Below are positions 54,321 through 64,000 of a DNA stretch of 64,000 nucleotides, piece by piece. This DNA comes from Acanthosepion lycidas (taxonomy: Eukaryota; Mollusca; Cephalopoda; Sepiida; Sepiidae), in the NCBI GenBank assembly GCA_963932145.1, contig OZ010590.1, positions 52,983,796-53,047,795 on the forward strand, given 5' to 3'. A program made the translations under genes and the position numbers. The stretch's first letter is position 1. Each line of letters starts with the position of its first letter. The notes beneath the pieces were generated by a model. That model was not told the origin of the DNA and made no database searches. It saw only the letters and a list, made by a program, of their open reading frames with translations.

Positions 54321-55184
54321 CCACTCTTCCCAAAAAAAAACATAGCAATATATAAAGAAAAGGAATCTAGATGTATATCTTGGAGAGACATAACATTTTT
54401 TTTCTTCTTTTAAATTTTACGACTCTTTCCAAGGAATTGAATTTGTGAATTCCATTTGAGCTTTGCTGGTGCTTTTATTGATTAAGCTTTACCTCATAGG
54501 ACACCATACAGAAGTCACCAATTAGGAAAAAATAAATTTTACGGCTCCAAAAATCCACTACCTTAGTATGACATAGCATAGTATTTAGTCAAAAATATGA
54601 GAATATAAGACAGTTAAAGAAAGCAGCTAATCTTTAAGCTGACCCAATGAATTCCATTTGGGGGCCACTAATTAAAATAGAACAGACATTAAATTTAGAT
54701 CTAAAAGAAATTGTGACCTAAGTCTCCAGCAAGACTGGATTTTTTTTTCTCTAGGTACAGCTAACATTCCTCGATATATATAATTTTTCAAAAGCTGCAT
54801 TACTTTTGTGATTATACATTTTTGTTAAATCCCAGTGTGTTGTATTAGCACATGTACTAATTCACTGTATTGCAATATGAAATCCTGTGTTAGGTAGATT
54901 TCTGTTTTGCAAATTTTATTGTATGATGATATATCATTTGCCTTGAAATCCAGTCTGTCTGGAATATACACTTACTTTTGTTAACATTTAACTAAATAAT
55001 TCACATGATTTTTATTCATTTAGCTATGTCCCATTGGAAACTCTGGTCAAATTTCTTTTAGACTTGAATCTAATTTCTGTTCTATTCTAATTACTGGTCC
55101 CAAACTGTTTTATATTGTCTACTTGACCATGTCCTACTTGTGTAGTGGATTGCAAGACTCTCATCAACCACAGACAACACTGTA

Positions 55185-55625
55185 TATTTCCTTTTTTCAC
55201 CCAAGCAAGGCAATAAAGTCACTAAGGGTTATTGAGGGTGAGTGAATATGAGAAAAAATTATTAAAGAGAGAACAATAAAAAAAAAAACAAAAAAAAACA
55301 GGAATTAAAAAGGCATAAGATAACGATTGGCATTGCATTTAGGTTTTTGAAGATTAAAGTTGGCTGGAAAGCAAAAGGCAGAAGAGTTTCACAAGCAAAG
55401 TGCAAGAGAACAAACTGTTAGCATAGAACTTATGGTTACATCTAGCCATTTCAATTGTAAAATGAGATGAGACCTAGCTGCCAATCTAGTACTAGTCAAG
55501 ACACCATAGAGGAAAGTTCACCAGAACAATTACCATGAAAATGTAGGATATCTAAGACCAATAACATTGCAGATTCTTCTTTGGATTTTATCAAGAATCT
55601 CTAAATAATTAGCAGAAGCACCTTT
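55185..55625 (-). mobile_element. LINE-A C-terminus and 3' end, inverted
   Basis: On the minus strand: RLLDKIQRRICNVIG-like text near 55610-55560, SDELSSMVS near 55530, then the tail CAAAAACCTAAATGCAATGC and a phrase CAATAACCCTTAGTGACTTT near the left end. Frameshifts present. It ends about 520 bases before visible exon 4. Confidence 0.8.
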
Positions 55626-56147
55626 TAATGTATGGACAAATAGAAATGTGTAAGATAGATTTTGGCAATAATTTTTGAACATGTAATAACTTTACATTAA
55701 GTTGTAAAGAAAATGGTCATCAACTATATGAAGACAATATTAGTTAATGATTTTAAATTTGAACTGAATATTTCAAAGAACACTAAATCAAATATCATTT
55801 GAAGTTTTGAAATTAAGTACTGAAGCTTTATGTTGCAGTATATCATTATTTTACAGCTTAGAAGATGTGATCCCTATCTCCACTAAAAGGATTTCATAGA
55901 CATTTACACTGTTTTGTTTCATTTTTTTCTTTTTTTGCTGTGGAGGTGTAATGAACTGAGTAAGGTATAATTTGAAAACAAAGAACAGGAATTTTTTTTT
56001 TCTTTTGTGTGTGTGTGTGGCCATCACCATCACTATAGAAATCATATCCACCCCCCCTCATATGCATTGCTTTTTTGTCACTTTTCTATTAGTTTTGTTT
56101 GCTGCAAGACAACTGATGTATTCATGAACTGGTGGATATATTTTCAG

Positions 56148-56199
56148 GTTGTGAAGAAGTTGAGTAGTAAGGAGGTGAAGAGGCAAGATAATATCTATG
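56148..56199 (+). CDS. RhoGEF exon 4 of 5 visible (entry to DH domain)
   Basis: A 52-base exon between ATTTTCAG and GTGAGT. It encodes VVKKLSSKEVKRQDNIY and one base of the next codon. K-x-V-K-R-Q-D-x-I-Y is the signature just before and at the start of the DH domain in Lbc-type Rho exchange factors (compare the V-K-R-Q-D/E-V-I-Y-E-L block of the ARHGEF2/AKAP13/ARHGEF18 group, from memory). The preceding exon ends on a codon boundary, so the junction K-K/V-V-K-K is in phase. The DH domain is the catalytic exchange unit that binds Rho GTPases. This exon and the last one together are the strongest evidence for the gene. Confidence 0.93.
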
Positions 56200-56924
56200 G
56201 TGAGTATTTGGGGATTCATTTCTACTTGGTTTAAAATACTCTTTTGTATTTTTTCTTTCTCTCTTCCCCCCCCCCAACATCTGTCACCTATCAATCTATA
56301 GATGCCAATCAGTCTTATCCAATGTTGCATGACAAACCAGATTTTTTAAAAAACAAACAAAAACAAAAGCAGACATAATCTTAAGGATTGATGTTGACAT
56401 GTATGCTGTATTTGTAGTTCTATCTACAAAATATTTAAAAAAAAAAAAAAAAAAAAAAAAACACTTCAAGTAATATTGTTTTGAAGTGAACAAATTTTGG
56501 ATTTCTCAAAATACTGATGTTTGTGCCTGCAGTTTTTTCTAAATTTATCTAAGGCTAAATTTTGTCTGGTCTCAACGTTTCAGCCTCTGATTTAGGGACC
56601 TATTGTAGGTTCAAAATGAACTTTTATTCAATCCATGAGGATAAACTTTTCATCTCTTAGCATATTAGTTAATTAATCTGTCTGATGTCACCTTTGCTAT
56701 TTCCACTGAACCAGAGTATATGACATATACATTTAACATAACCAGGCAAAATGCATATATTTAACAAACATTTATATCTATGAGATGATTGCACTGTAAT
56801 ACAATGAAATTGTATAATTTTAGAGTTTTAAATCATGTCATATCTTCAAAGATAACACAAAGAAAGGATTGGCTCTGAATAACTTTGTAATATCAGGCCA
56901 AAAATGCAGTACTGTTGTCCTATT

Positions 56925-57395
56925 TCAGTGGGAGCTGCCCAGGCTGCACTCTCCAGCCTCAATATTTCAAAAGCACCTCCAAGTCCTTGTGAGTGATGAA
57001 TTATTCTCTGACCAGGTGGGATGTGATGAGCATCTCACTGCTCTGTCACTACTTCCATAGAAAGGACTTAGACGAACTACATTCCCTGGTATTGCCAATT
57101 TAAATCTTCATGGCAAGGACACACCACGCCACTTACATAGTAGCAAACTACCCACATTCCCTCTGTATTCCATTGGTGCAAAGTAAGTTCCACTCGAACA
57201 GCTTTTTCCTGTGAACCACTGCTCTGTGGAACCAACTTCCAAGAGGATATTTCTCCGATTACTACATAACCTGTTCAAGGTTAGGGTTAACAGTTATCTT
57301 CAGTCATATCCATATAAATTGCTTCTTAACATATTACTCTACCTTGAGTAGCCCTCAGGCCTTGTAATGGATGAACCTTACTGTAAAAAAAAAAA
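56925..57395 (+). mobile_element. LINE-C reverse-transcriptase C-terminus
   Basis: Frame fragments, allowing frameshifts: GAAQAALSSLNI, KHLQVLVSDELFS, KDLDELHSLV, FMARTHHATYIVANYPHSL, QSKFHSNSFF and TALWNQLPRGYFSDYY. This order (arginine/serine-rich stretch, then a W-N-x-L-P motif) is the usual C-terminus of jockey/CR1-like non-LTR retrotransposons. It ends with a poly(A) run at about 57384-57398. Confidence 0.8.
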
Positions 57396-58529
57396 AAAGA
57401 AAAAAGTTTGGCACAACCATGTTAGTCTCTCTTCTACTCTCTCCTATTTTTGGTTTTTCTCTCTTATTAGCACCACCAGTGATAACCCTTCTGCTGCCTG
57501 ATCTATAAGCCTCATGTCTGTTCCTTCATGATCAAAGGCTCCTATATGGTGTTCAATTCTATGAAGATGGCAGGAGGATATGATAGCTGATATGTTGTGA
57601 CAATAATAACCAAGATTTGATTAATAACCTCAACGGTAGAAACAAAAAAAAATGTTTTGGGATGTTTCTTACCAGCAAAGTTCAGTAGGATTTCCTACTT
57701 GCCTCCATCATAACTAAAAATAAATTCTTTGTACTGATAGTTATCTTTAAAGATGTTGATCTAGCAGAGCTCTTTGTGCAGTTGAAGGCTGAATGCTTTT
57801 ATTGATGTGTGAAATGCGTGTGATCTATTTCAAGAGTGATTTTGTACAAAAATAATGGAAGTTCCATCTGTAAAATTTTGATGACACATAAATTTAATGT
57901 GTGTTGCGTGTGTGCTTGCAAATACACTCAAAGCCCACAGACATCTTGGCAATTTTTTCTTTAGAAAGATCTAAAGAACACATTAATGGTCTTAGAGGAA
58001 TACTATGATGGTTCTTTGAATGGAAATAACAGAACTAATGAGACCAGTCTTCAACATTATATTCCACCTACCCGTTTTTCTACAAAGCAATAACATTGCT
58101 TCTATGATTTCATTTCTTCTAACATAATGAAAGTGTTAATTATCTAACCTGTTCTTGACAAAGTGGTAATGAGCTTCACTTACCTGGCATTGTGGATGGA
58201 ATTTAAGACCTGATGGTTTATAGTCATTTATGCTACCACTATGCTATGGTTGGAACTACAAAGGATATTGGAGTGTCCCAGATTATATCTCCCGAAATAA
58301 ATCTTCACCCCACCTCATTTTTTAATCATTATTTTTATGCCTATGTAACCCGAGAGAAACTTCTTTCTTTTGTATGCATTTTTGTCTTCATGTGTGGCTA
58401 GTTAAAAATTCTCTATCATAGCATAGCAGCTCAGTAACACAGAATTTTTGTTGGTTACGTTGGAAAGTTTTTCTTATGGGTGGGAGATAGTGATGTAAAT
58501 CCCACCTGTTATGTTTCTTACTCTGTGAT

Positions 58530-58547
58530 ATATATATATATATATAG
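58530..58547. repeat. short (TA)n microsatellite
   Basis: About nine TA units. Confidence 0.85.
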
Positions 58548-58889
58548 AGCTGCTGTTTTCTTTTAAAGATGTGTATGTGTGTGTGATCTATATAATACAA
58601 AAATAAAATGATTCTACATGTCAGTATGTAATCTCTATGTAGCCAAAATGGTGCATTATGACTAGAGATGTTTAATTAAGATAATCCTGAAATATGTTGA
58701 AGAAAACAGAAATAAAATATAGATTATTTGTAATTGAATACTATTGAGGGTTTCACGTGCACCTTTTTTCTTTTTTTTTTTTTTTTTTATTTAACATTTA
58801 CAGTGACACACATACACACAGTATCACAATTTGTGCTCATAATCATGGTAATATCCATGATCCTTTCATTACCTGTATAGTGTGTACAT

Positions 58890-59115
58890 CGCCAGGGCAA
58901 TATACAGTTTTGAATACAGAATTGTCATTCTCCTAGACTTGGTTGCCACCTAAGGGTATAGAACCCAGTCTGTTCTGCTATTTTACCCATAATTGGAGGG
59001 AGAAGAGATGGATTTTTACCTTTTCCAAGAGTATTAGCATGTAAGTGAATGTAAGGAATTCTACTGGAATTTGAACTCTGCTCTCTGATTCCTCAGTCCT
59101 AGCCACAGCATGCAA
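58890..59115 (-). mobile_element. SINE-I copy
   Basis: TTTTGAATACAGAATTGTC, GGTTGCCACCTAAGGGTATA, GGAGGGAGAAGAGATGG, AAGAGTATTAGCATGTAAG and CTGGAATTTGAACTCTGC follow the family order, with the tRNA-like head to the right. Well preserved. Confidence 0.82.
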
Positions 59116-59634
59116 CTTAGGAGGCAAGGTACTTTTTCAGAAGAGTTAACTATTAATGGCTAATTACCAAATACTATCTCTTATTTGTTTATTTGCATTC
59201 TTTTTTAATCGGTATACAACCCAACTATGTTTCGTCTACATTCCTTTTTTCCCAGATAACTATCCACATTTCTGCATCTTTTTTTCTGTGATGATCTCTC
59301 GGATTCATGAAGATCACTCTTGGGCAGCATCCCCCTATTGTTTTTGCAATGAGCTGTTTGGTGCATTAAGAATAGGTTCTTGGTTATCCTTAACCAGTGA
59401 CTTAACACTCATAGTTGTTGTGCATAAAGGTTATTAATCAGTGGTTGTCAGTTGGCCCTTTTGCAGGATTTCTTAATTTGTAATGTAGGCAGTTCTTTTA
59501 GCACCCAGCATATACCTGTAACAGGTGGTTCCAAATGAGTGAAGCAGGTTGCAACTGTTTTACATAAGTAAATAAAAAAAAAAAGTCTGTAGGCAAAAAA
59601 ATACGTCTGGCACATCATACACAAAAGGTGAAGA

Positions 59635-59850
59635 CATGGTGGAATAATGGATAGTGGTATGGATTTAGGAATTAGAGAACCAAGTTCAAATTTCAGTCAA
59701 GTTCATTGCATTCACTTACATGCTAATACCCTTGTGAAAAGTATGAATCCATCTTTTCTACCCTCAGGTATGGGTAAATAGTAGAACAGATTGACAACTA
59801 GTCTAGGAGAAAGAATTCTGAATTCAAACCAGCCTTGAGAAATCCAGTCA
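59635..59850 (+). mobile_element. SINE-I copy with tRNA-like head
   Basis: GTGGAATAATGGATAGTGG (A-box region), AACCAAGTTCAAATTTCAGT (B-box region), ATTCACTTACATGCTAATAC, AAGTATGAATCCATC and GTAAATAGTAGAACAG. It is in the opposite orientation to the copy at 58890, about 520 bases away. Confidence 0.82.
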
Positions 59851-60320
59851 CCTTGCCTCGTAGGTCCTGCCTCTTTAGGCAAAGGCTAAATGTAGAAAAC
59901 TTCAAAAACTAATCCACCTCAAATGTCATCTTTAAGAAACAATAAATAATTACAATATCTCATCTTTGAACTGCAACAGAAAATAATGGACTCCTCTGGC
60001 TTAATATAATGGTTCAAACAAACACTAGACTTGGACACAGCATGGCGCCATGGTCCTCTTTGATTTCAGGCCAATAGACAACAACAACACAAAAGCTAAC
60101 ATAAGCTGTGAGGGAGTGAATTCAATGATAATTTTTTTCCATCATAATTTTCTTTCAAAGGATGATCCAACCGGTAATACGGTTGTCTTGTATTATTTAA
60201 ATGTGATGAAACTTCATATCATACTGACGCCTTCTTTATTTTCCTCCTTTTCATTATTAAAGGAACATCCATTTTATGCTCAGATGATTTTTGTTATAAT
60301 TATTTTAACTTTATATAAGT

Positions 60321-60722
60321 CAATGGTACTCAACCATTTTGCCCAATAACTTTCACCATAACTCAGAATGTCATTCCTCTTTCCTCTAAGATTGTCTGAC
60401 TCAAAAGTTGCATTCCAAATAATATGCATATTTTATTGAAAATCTGTTCTTTGCCATATTAGTATATATACATTTACATATTGTTTTCATAGGGGGTTTT
60501 ACAAATTGCAATAGAAAATGGTGATGGATTTTAAAACTTGAGTACATATACAGTAATTTGTTTTAAATCATAACTAATTATTAAATAAACTGAAATATAC
60601 TTCAATAAATAAAACCTTCAGTAGAATGCCAGGGTATTGTAATTCAATAAAGAAAATTCTATAAATAAAAACAAGAAGTAAAAGATCCCCCAGAATCCCC
60701 CATCCCTTGTTGAGAACCCCTG
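60321..60722. mobile_element. 402-bp hAT-like non-autonomous element
   Basis: The left end reads CAATGGTACTCAACCATTTT; the complement of the right end reads CAGGGGTTCTCAACAAGG. CA-x-x-GGT-x-CTCAAC is a hAT-type terminus. The flanks are ATATAAGT (60313-60320) and ATATAGGT (60723-60730), an 8-bp target duplication with one change. No open frame inside. Confidence 0.85.
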
Positions 60723-61749
60723 ATATAGGTAATTATCTCAGATTTGTGGTATATAGACTGAGAAAATGTTGCTGGCTTCATATGAGTATCTTTGTTTAAA
60801 CACTGTTAAAGACTCACTTTATCCTCTGAAATTTTAAAAACTTGTTCTCATAAAAAAAAAAAAAAAAAAAAGAAATTTCATTTAGTGACACAGATGTGGT
60901 TTCTGTCACTTGAAAATACTGACAGAAGAAAACAGATGAAGATAAAGAAATTTTACATTGATTGCTGGCACAGATTTTGCTGGATATTGTCTGAATGCAT
61001 GAGTCATTAGACCTTTTAAGTTAATTATGGCTATTATGAAAACTTAGTCATATTAGGAAATATGTTTAAGATTATTCACATTTGCCACTTCTATTTTATC
61101 TTAGATATTTACACAAAAAAAAATATCTATGTTAATGTTAGATGTTACATATTGTGCAGATTGAAAATATTGTTGGATCATTTGTAATGGAACAGAATAA
61201 TACATAGATATCTTTAAATGTACCCTGATTTTCTCTTTTTGAAAGCAAAACATTGATTCCAATTCATTTGTTAACATTTTTTTTTTTTAATGCGTGATTT
61301 AACATTTTGAAATAATTTTACTGACAGTCAAATATTTATTCAATAAATATTAAACATGATATCTGTAGCAAGTATGTTTGAGTTTTTTTTTTTTTTTTTT
61401 TTAATATTTAAAGTATTTTTATAATGCATTAGAATAAATGAATCATGGTTGCTAGATAAAACCAGAAGTAGTGAATTGGGCTTTATTTGAAATCCTATTG
61501 TTAATATATTTTGAATTTTCTTATTTGGGATCATTCTTTTAAAATGGTCCCTAAAAGTCACAATTAATAGAATCCCTAATTTAGTTGCACTTGGCTTTTG
61601 CATTGCACTTTGCTCAATCTGATAACTCTGAAGTTGAAACTAAATAACCTCAGATGGAATTTGATTTCTTTTTTTTCTTTTTTTTTTTTTTTTTTTTTTT
61701 TTACCTTCAATATATGATGATTTGCTAATTTACTTAAACTTTTATTTAT

Positions 61750-61905
61750 ACTATTTACTTTGTTCAGACTGTTTTCCACGTCTTCACTGTCAGATTCACA
61801 ATGTTTCAACCATTATACGTTCTGGCCTTCAGATGATATTTTGTTGGAATTTTAAACTGAACCCTTTTAGTCCATAGAGGTATATTGTTTTAAAGGTTTG
61901 CGATA
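61750..61905 (-). mobile_element. SINE-II body fragment
   Basis: GTTCAGACTGTTTTCC, TTCACAATGTTTCAACC, ACGTTCTGGCCTTCAG and TTTAAACTGAACCC follow the SINE-II body. Confidence 0.65.
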
Positions 61906-61929
61906 GTTATTTATGAAATGCTTATTTAC

Positions 61930-62010
61930 TAAATTTAGTTTAATGTAGCACAAAGCCACAATAGTAGGAGTACTTAGGAAATCAAACTCATTACATGACT
62001 AAATTAGTCA
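61930..62010 (-). mobile_element. SINE-III fragment
   Basis: TTTAGTTTAATGTAGCACAA, AGCCACAATAGTAGGAGTAC and AAATCAAACTCATTACATG resemble the SINE-III copies at 29198 and 40763 (GATGTGGCACAAG...GATTGAACTGACTAC). Decayed. Confidence 0.45.
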
Positions 62011-62027
62011 TAGAGAGGTTTGGTTCG

Positions 62028-62160
62028 AAATTCCAACAAAATATCACCTGAAGAAGACCAGAGCATACAATGTCTGAAACGTGAATGTGACAGTAAAGAT
62101 GAGGACAACAGTCTGAACAATGTAAATAGTTACAATACCTCATCTCTGAAATATAGACAG
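62028..62160 (+). mobile_element. SINE-II body fragment, opposite orientation
   Basis: AATATCACCTGAAGAAGACC, AGAGCATACAATGTCTGAAA and GATGAGGACAACAGTCTG form the SINE-II body in forward orientation. Together with 61750-61905 it makes an inverted pair with a spacer of about 120 bases. Confidence 0.65.
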
Positions 62161-62499
62161 ATGTTTAACTTTTATGTTGAGCAAACTTTTAGGAGACATT
62201 TTAATTATATAATGTTAAAGAAGTTAAATACTTTGGATATGTTAAATGAATTTTCAAAGAGCACCCAACCAAGACTGAAAGATCAGGCTACAAGTAGTGA
62301 ATTGGACTCAATTTAAAATCCCCACTCTAAAAGATGATGCTGTTTCTGTCAACTTATGCAACTCTTGTGACTTAAGAATTTCAGTCATTATGCATCTGTA
62401 ACATCCTGAGAGATTGCCCTGGTTGCTAGGTGGAATGGGTGATTTTTATAAAGACACCATCTTTAGAGAGATTGCCAATCAAAGCAAAAGAGCTTCTAA

Positions 62500-62760
62500 C
62501 TGTGCATTAGTACACCAACCAGTTTTGAATTCAGATTTATTTCTCTTAGACTGGTTGCCAGCCAAGGCTGATAAACTTCTATTTGCCTATTAGCACAATC
62601 ATCAATGGCTTCCAAGCAGTTTCTTCAACCAAATTTCATTCACAAGGCTCAACTGTGTGCTGAGATCATCTTTCCAAGAAAGTATTATCAGGAAGTTAAT
62701 ATCTTGACCAATTGACCATGGTGAGATTCAAAATCTGGATCTTATGGTTAGAACACAAAT
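62500..62760 (-). mobile_element. SINE-I copy, diverged
   Basis: CAGTTTTGAATTCAGATTT, TAGACTGGTTGCCAGCCAAG, then a diverged middle (CTTTCCAAGAAAGTATTATC) and TGAGATTCAAAATCTGG. Only the left part is a good match. Confidence 0.5.
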
Positions 62761-62864
62761 ACTTTAGTCATTTGGTCAAGAACCAAACTCTACTAAATTA
62801 TGAATTCCCTATTTTTCTCATTCATCACGAAACTTCAGTCAGTTATGTGCTGTGCATGATGCAC

Positions 62865-63010
62865 ACTTAGGGGATCATGTATCTTTTGATACATGACTGA
62901 TGAGGCAGATTTTTTTCTCTGCAGTAAGTTGTCATTTCTTTCTGCAGTAAACCAGTTGCCACCCAAGTCTATAGAACCTGGCTACTTACTGTCCTATTTA
63001 CCCATAGTAA
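62865..63010 (-). mobile_element. SINE-I copy with extended left end, truncated
   Basis: CATGTATCTTTTGATACATG, ACTGATGAGGCAGATTTTTT and CTGCAGTAAGTTGTCATTTC match the left end of the copy at 40474; the body breaks off after CTATTTACCCATAG. Confidence 0.75.
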
Positions 63011-63389
63011 ACTTAGTAACTTTAGCCAAACTTAACTCAGCTTATTTCAAAAAGTAACCTAAAAAAGTTGCAAAATTCTAATTTGATAGCTTTTGAAATT
63101 TTTGTTTTGAATGCTGGAAACTTGGCATTCAAGATAAAAAGAACCCCAAAAAACCTGTCATTGAAAATGTGAAGTGACTTGTTCTTTTCCTGGATGTACC
63201 TTTTTTTTTTTTTTTTTTTTTTACTTCTTCATAAATTTTGTGAGATTTTAAAAATTTCTCTGAAAACCTAGAGATTTTGAATCTAAAGGAATTAATTCTC
63301 ATGTTTGTCATTGTCCATTCATCCTATCCTTACGTACCTGCAAACTTTCATTGAGCAGATACTCTATTATTTTTTTATTTCAATTTCAG

Positions 63390-63442
63390 AATTAATACAA
63401 ACCGAAAAAAATTATTGCCGAGCTTTAACTGTTATGCAAAAG
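63390..63442 (+). CDS. RhoGEF exon 5 of 5 visible (first DH helix)
   Basis: A 53-base exon between ATTTCAG and GTAAGT. With the base left from the previous exon it encodes ELIQTEKNYCRALTVMQK and ends on a codon boundary. This is conserved region 1 of the Dbl-homology domain, where E-L-I-x-T-E-x-x-Y/H-x-x-x-L is the classical start of the first helix and the glutamate contacts the Rho switch region. K-N-Y where many vertebrate Lbc-type paralogues have x-H-H is a visible difference, closer to the general Dbl pattern; this comparison is from memory. The rest of the DH domain and the expected PH domain must lie to the right of the window. Orientation, phase and motif all agree, so confidence is high. 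Confidence 0.95.
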
Positions 63443-64000
63443 GTAAGTGTAGTAAATAAAATATTAATCTCCACATCTTCATTAGCTTGATGCAAAAGTT
63501 CACAGCACTACCTTTTCCACAATATTAGGGAAAGCTCAGGTGTCTTTGATGTTTACTTGGTTATTTTTATTGCTTATACATACATACTGTTTGTAGAAAA
63601 GTGATGATTTTATTTTGGTGAAAATCATGGTTGAATATGAAATGCCAGGCAAAGTTTAACAAATGTGCCTGCAAAAAGAAAGCATGTCAAAAGGACAGTT
63701 TTTCTCTTGTTATCACTTGGTAATTTATATGGTTTCAAAATGCTGTTTTTAAAATTTTAATAAAATTCATGAAAAACACAGACTAAATCTATACATTTTT
63801 TTTTTTTTTTCAAGAATTAACAAAAATGATGAATTATTAGACTATAAGAATAATTTTATATTTATGTGATTATAAAAACATGAAAAGTATTTTATTACTT
63901 ACCATATTAAAAAGAACTATGAAAACAAATTTTAGTTCATAATTTTTTAAAATTTCTGAACAAGAAAATTTAAATATACCCATATCAACACGTAATTATA
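63443..64000 (+). other. start of the next RhoGEF intron
   Basis: Begins GTAAGT. No further exon was seen up to the window edge; the sequence is AT-rich with no recognisable element. Confidence 0.75.

Larger units (their letters stand above)
47545..56147 (+). other. 8.6-kb intron between visible exons 3 and 4
   Basis: GTAAGT...TTTTCAG. It contains a LINE-C piece, a perfect minisatellite, four LINE-A pieces in alternating orientation and a SINE-I copy (listed separately). The stretches 47860-48900, 51300-52490, 53050-53690 and 54330-55180 hold nothing I recognise. Confidence 0.75.
56200..63389 (+). other. 7.2-kb intron between visible exons 4 and 5
   Basis: GTGAGT...TTTCAG. It interrupts the first codon of the conserved E-L-I-Q-T-E motif (phase 1). 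It holds LINE-C, SINE-I, SINE-II and SINE-III pieces and a hAT-like element. The stretches 57400-58880, 59860-60310 and 60735-61740 hold nothing I recognise. Confidence 0.8.

Noticed and set aside
57000..57060. Open frame at 56869-57060 as a host exon
   Set aside because: In the correct phases the stretch continues into a LINE C-terminus (LDELHSLV, ALWNQLPRG); no splice borders.

Overview
The window reads as non-coding DNA from an animal genome, most likely a coleoid cephalopod (octopus-like). It is strongly AT-rich, full of (TA)n, (CA)n and poly(A/T) tracts, and dense with degenerate non-LTR retrotransposon tails, tRNA-derived SINEs and Tc1/mariner relics. There is no bacterial-type gene packing, no operon and no CRISPR array. 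The organism call is inference from repeat style and gene structure, not a database result.

One real protein-coding gene is supported. Its plus-strand exons lie at 42425-42481, 45037-45080, 47441-47544, 56148-56199 and 63390-63442. They join in a consistent reading phase at GT/AG borders and give an acidic linker, then a conserved W-S-x-x-V-D segment, a V-K-R-Q-D block and the first helix of a Dbl-homology (DH) domain. This is a Rho guanine-nucleotide exchange factor of the Lbc type (ARHGEF2 / AKAP13 / ARHGEF18 / ARHGEF28 group). The gene enters from the left or from an exon I could not see, and continues beyond the right edge. Introns of 2.4-8.6 kb separate the visible exons.

Left part (1-21 kb): microsatellites, SINE copies, including a head-to-head pair at 1611-2080, two Tc1-type transposase fossils on the minus strand (2600-3290, 7420-8240), an 80-bp mariner-type palindromic MITE (10852-10931), and a repeat with a GC-rich conserved core (12279-12950). 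Most of 13-20 kb holds nothing recognisable.

Middle (21-42 kb): a dead but nearly full-length mariner-like element (21559-22926), a cluster of palindromes embedded in (TA)n (24152-25355), a pogo/Tigger-like MITE inserted in a SINE (29273-29424), a retrotransposon tail nested in another with a visible target duplication (29735-30320), a hAT-like element with 8-bp target duplications carrying another element (30889-32179), a full-length 5S rRNA-like sequence joined to a tRNA-type SINE (37906-38215), and further 80-bp MITEs.

Right part (42-64 kb): the RhoGEF exons, with introns filled by a Tc1 relic that contains a LINE tail, an almost perfect 20-bp minisatellite (48911-49168), several LINE tails in alternating orientation, SINE pairs in inverted orientation and a second hAT-like element (60321-60722).

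TE family names used here (LINE-A/B/C, SINE-I/II/III) are local labels. LINE-A shares a C-terminal protein pattern with 'FYKYFHG...DELSS..PRLYEF'; LINE-B shares 'MRKEGLENL..G..EGKRSRGRQR'; LINE-C shares an 'ALWNQLPRG'-type end.
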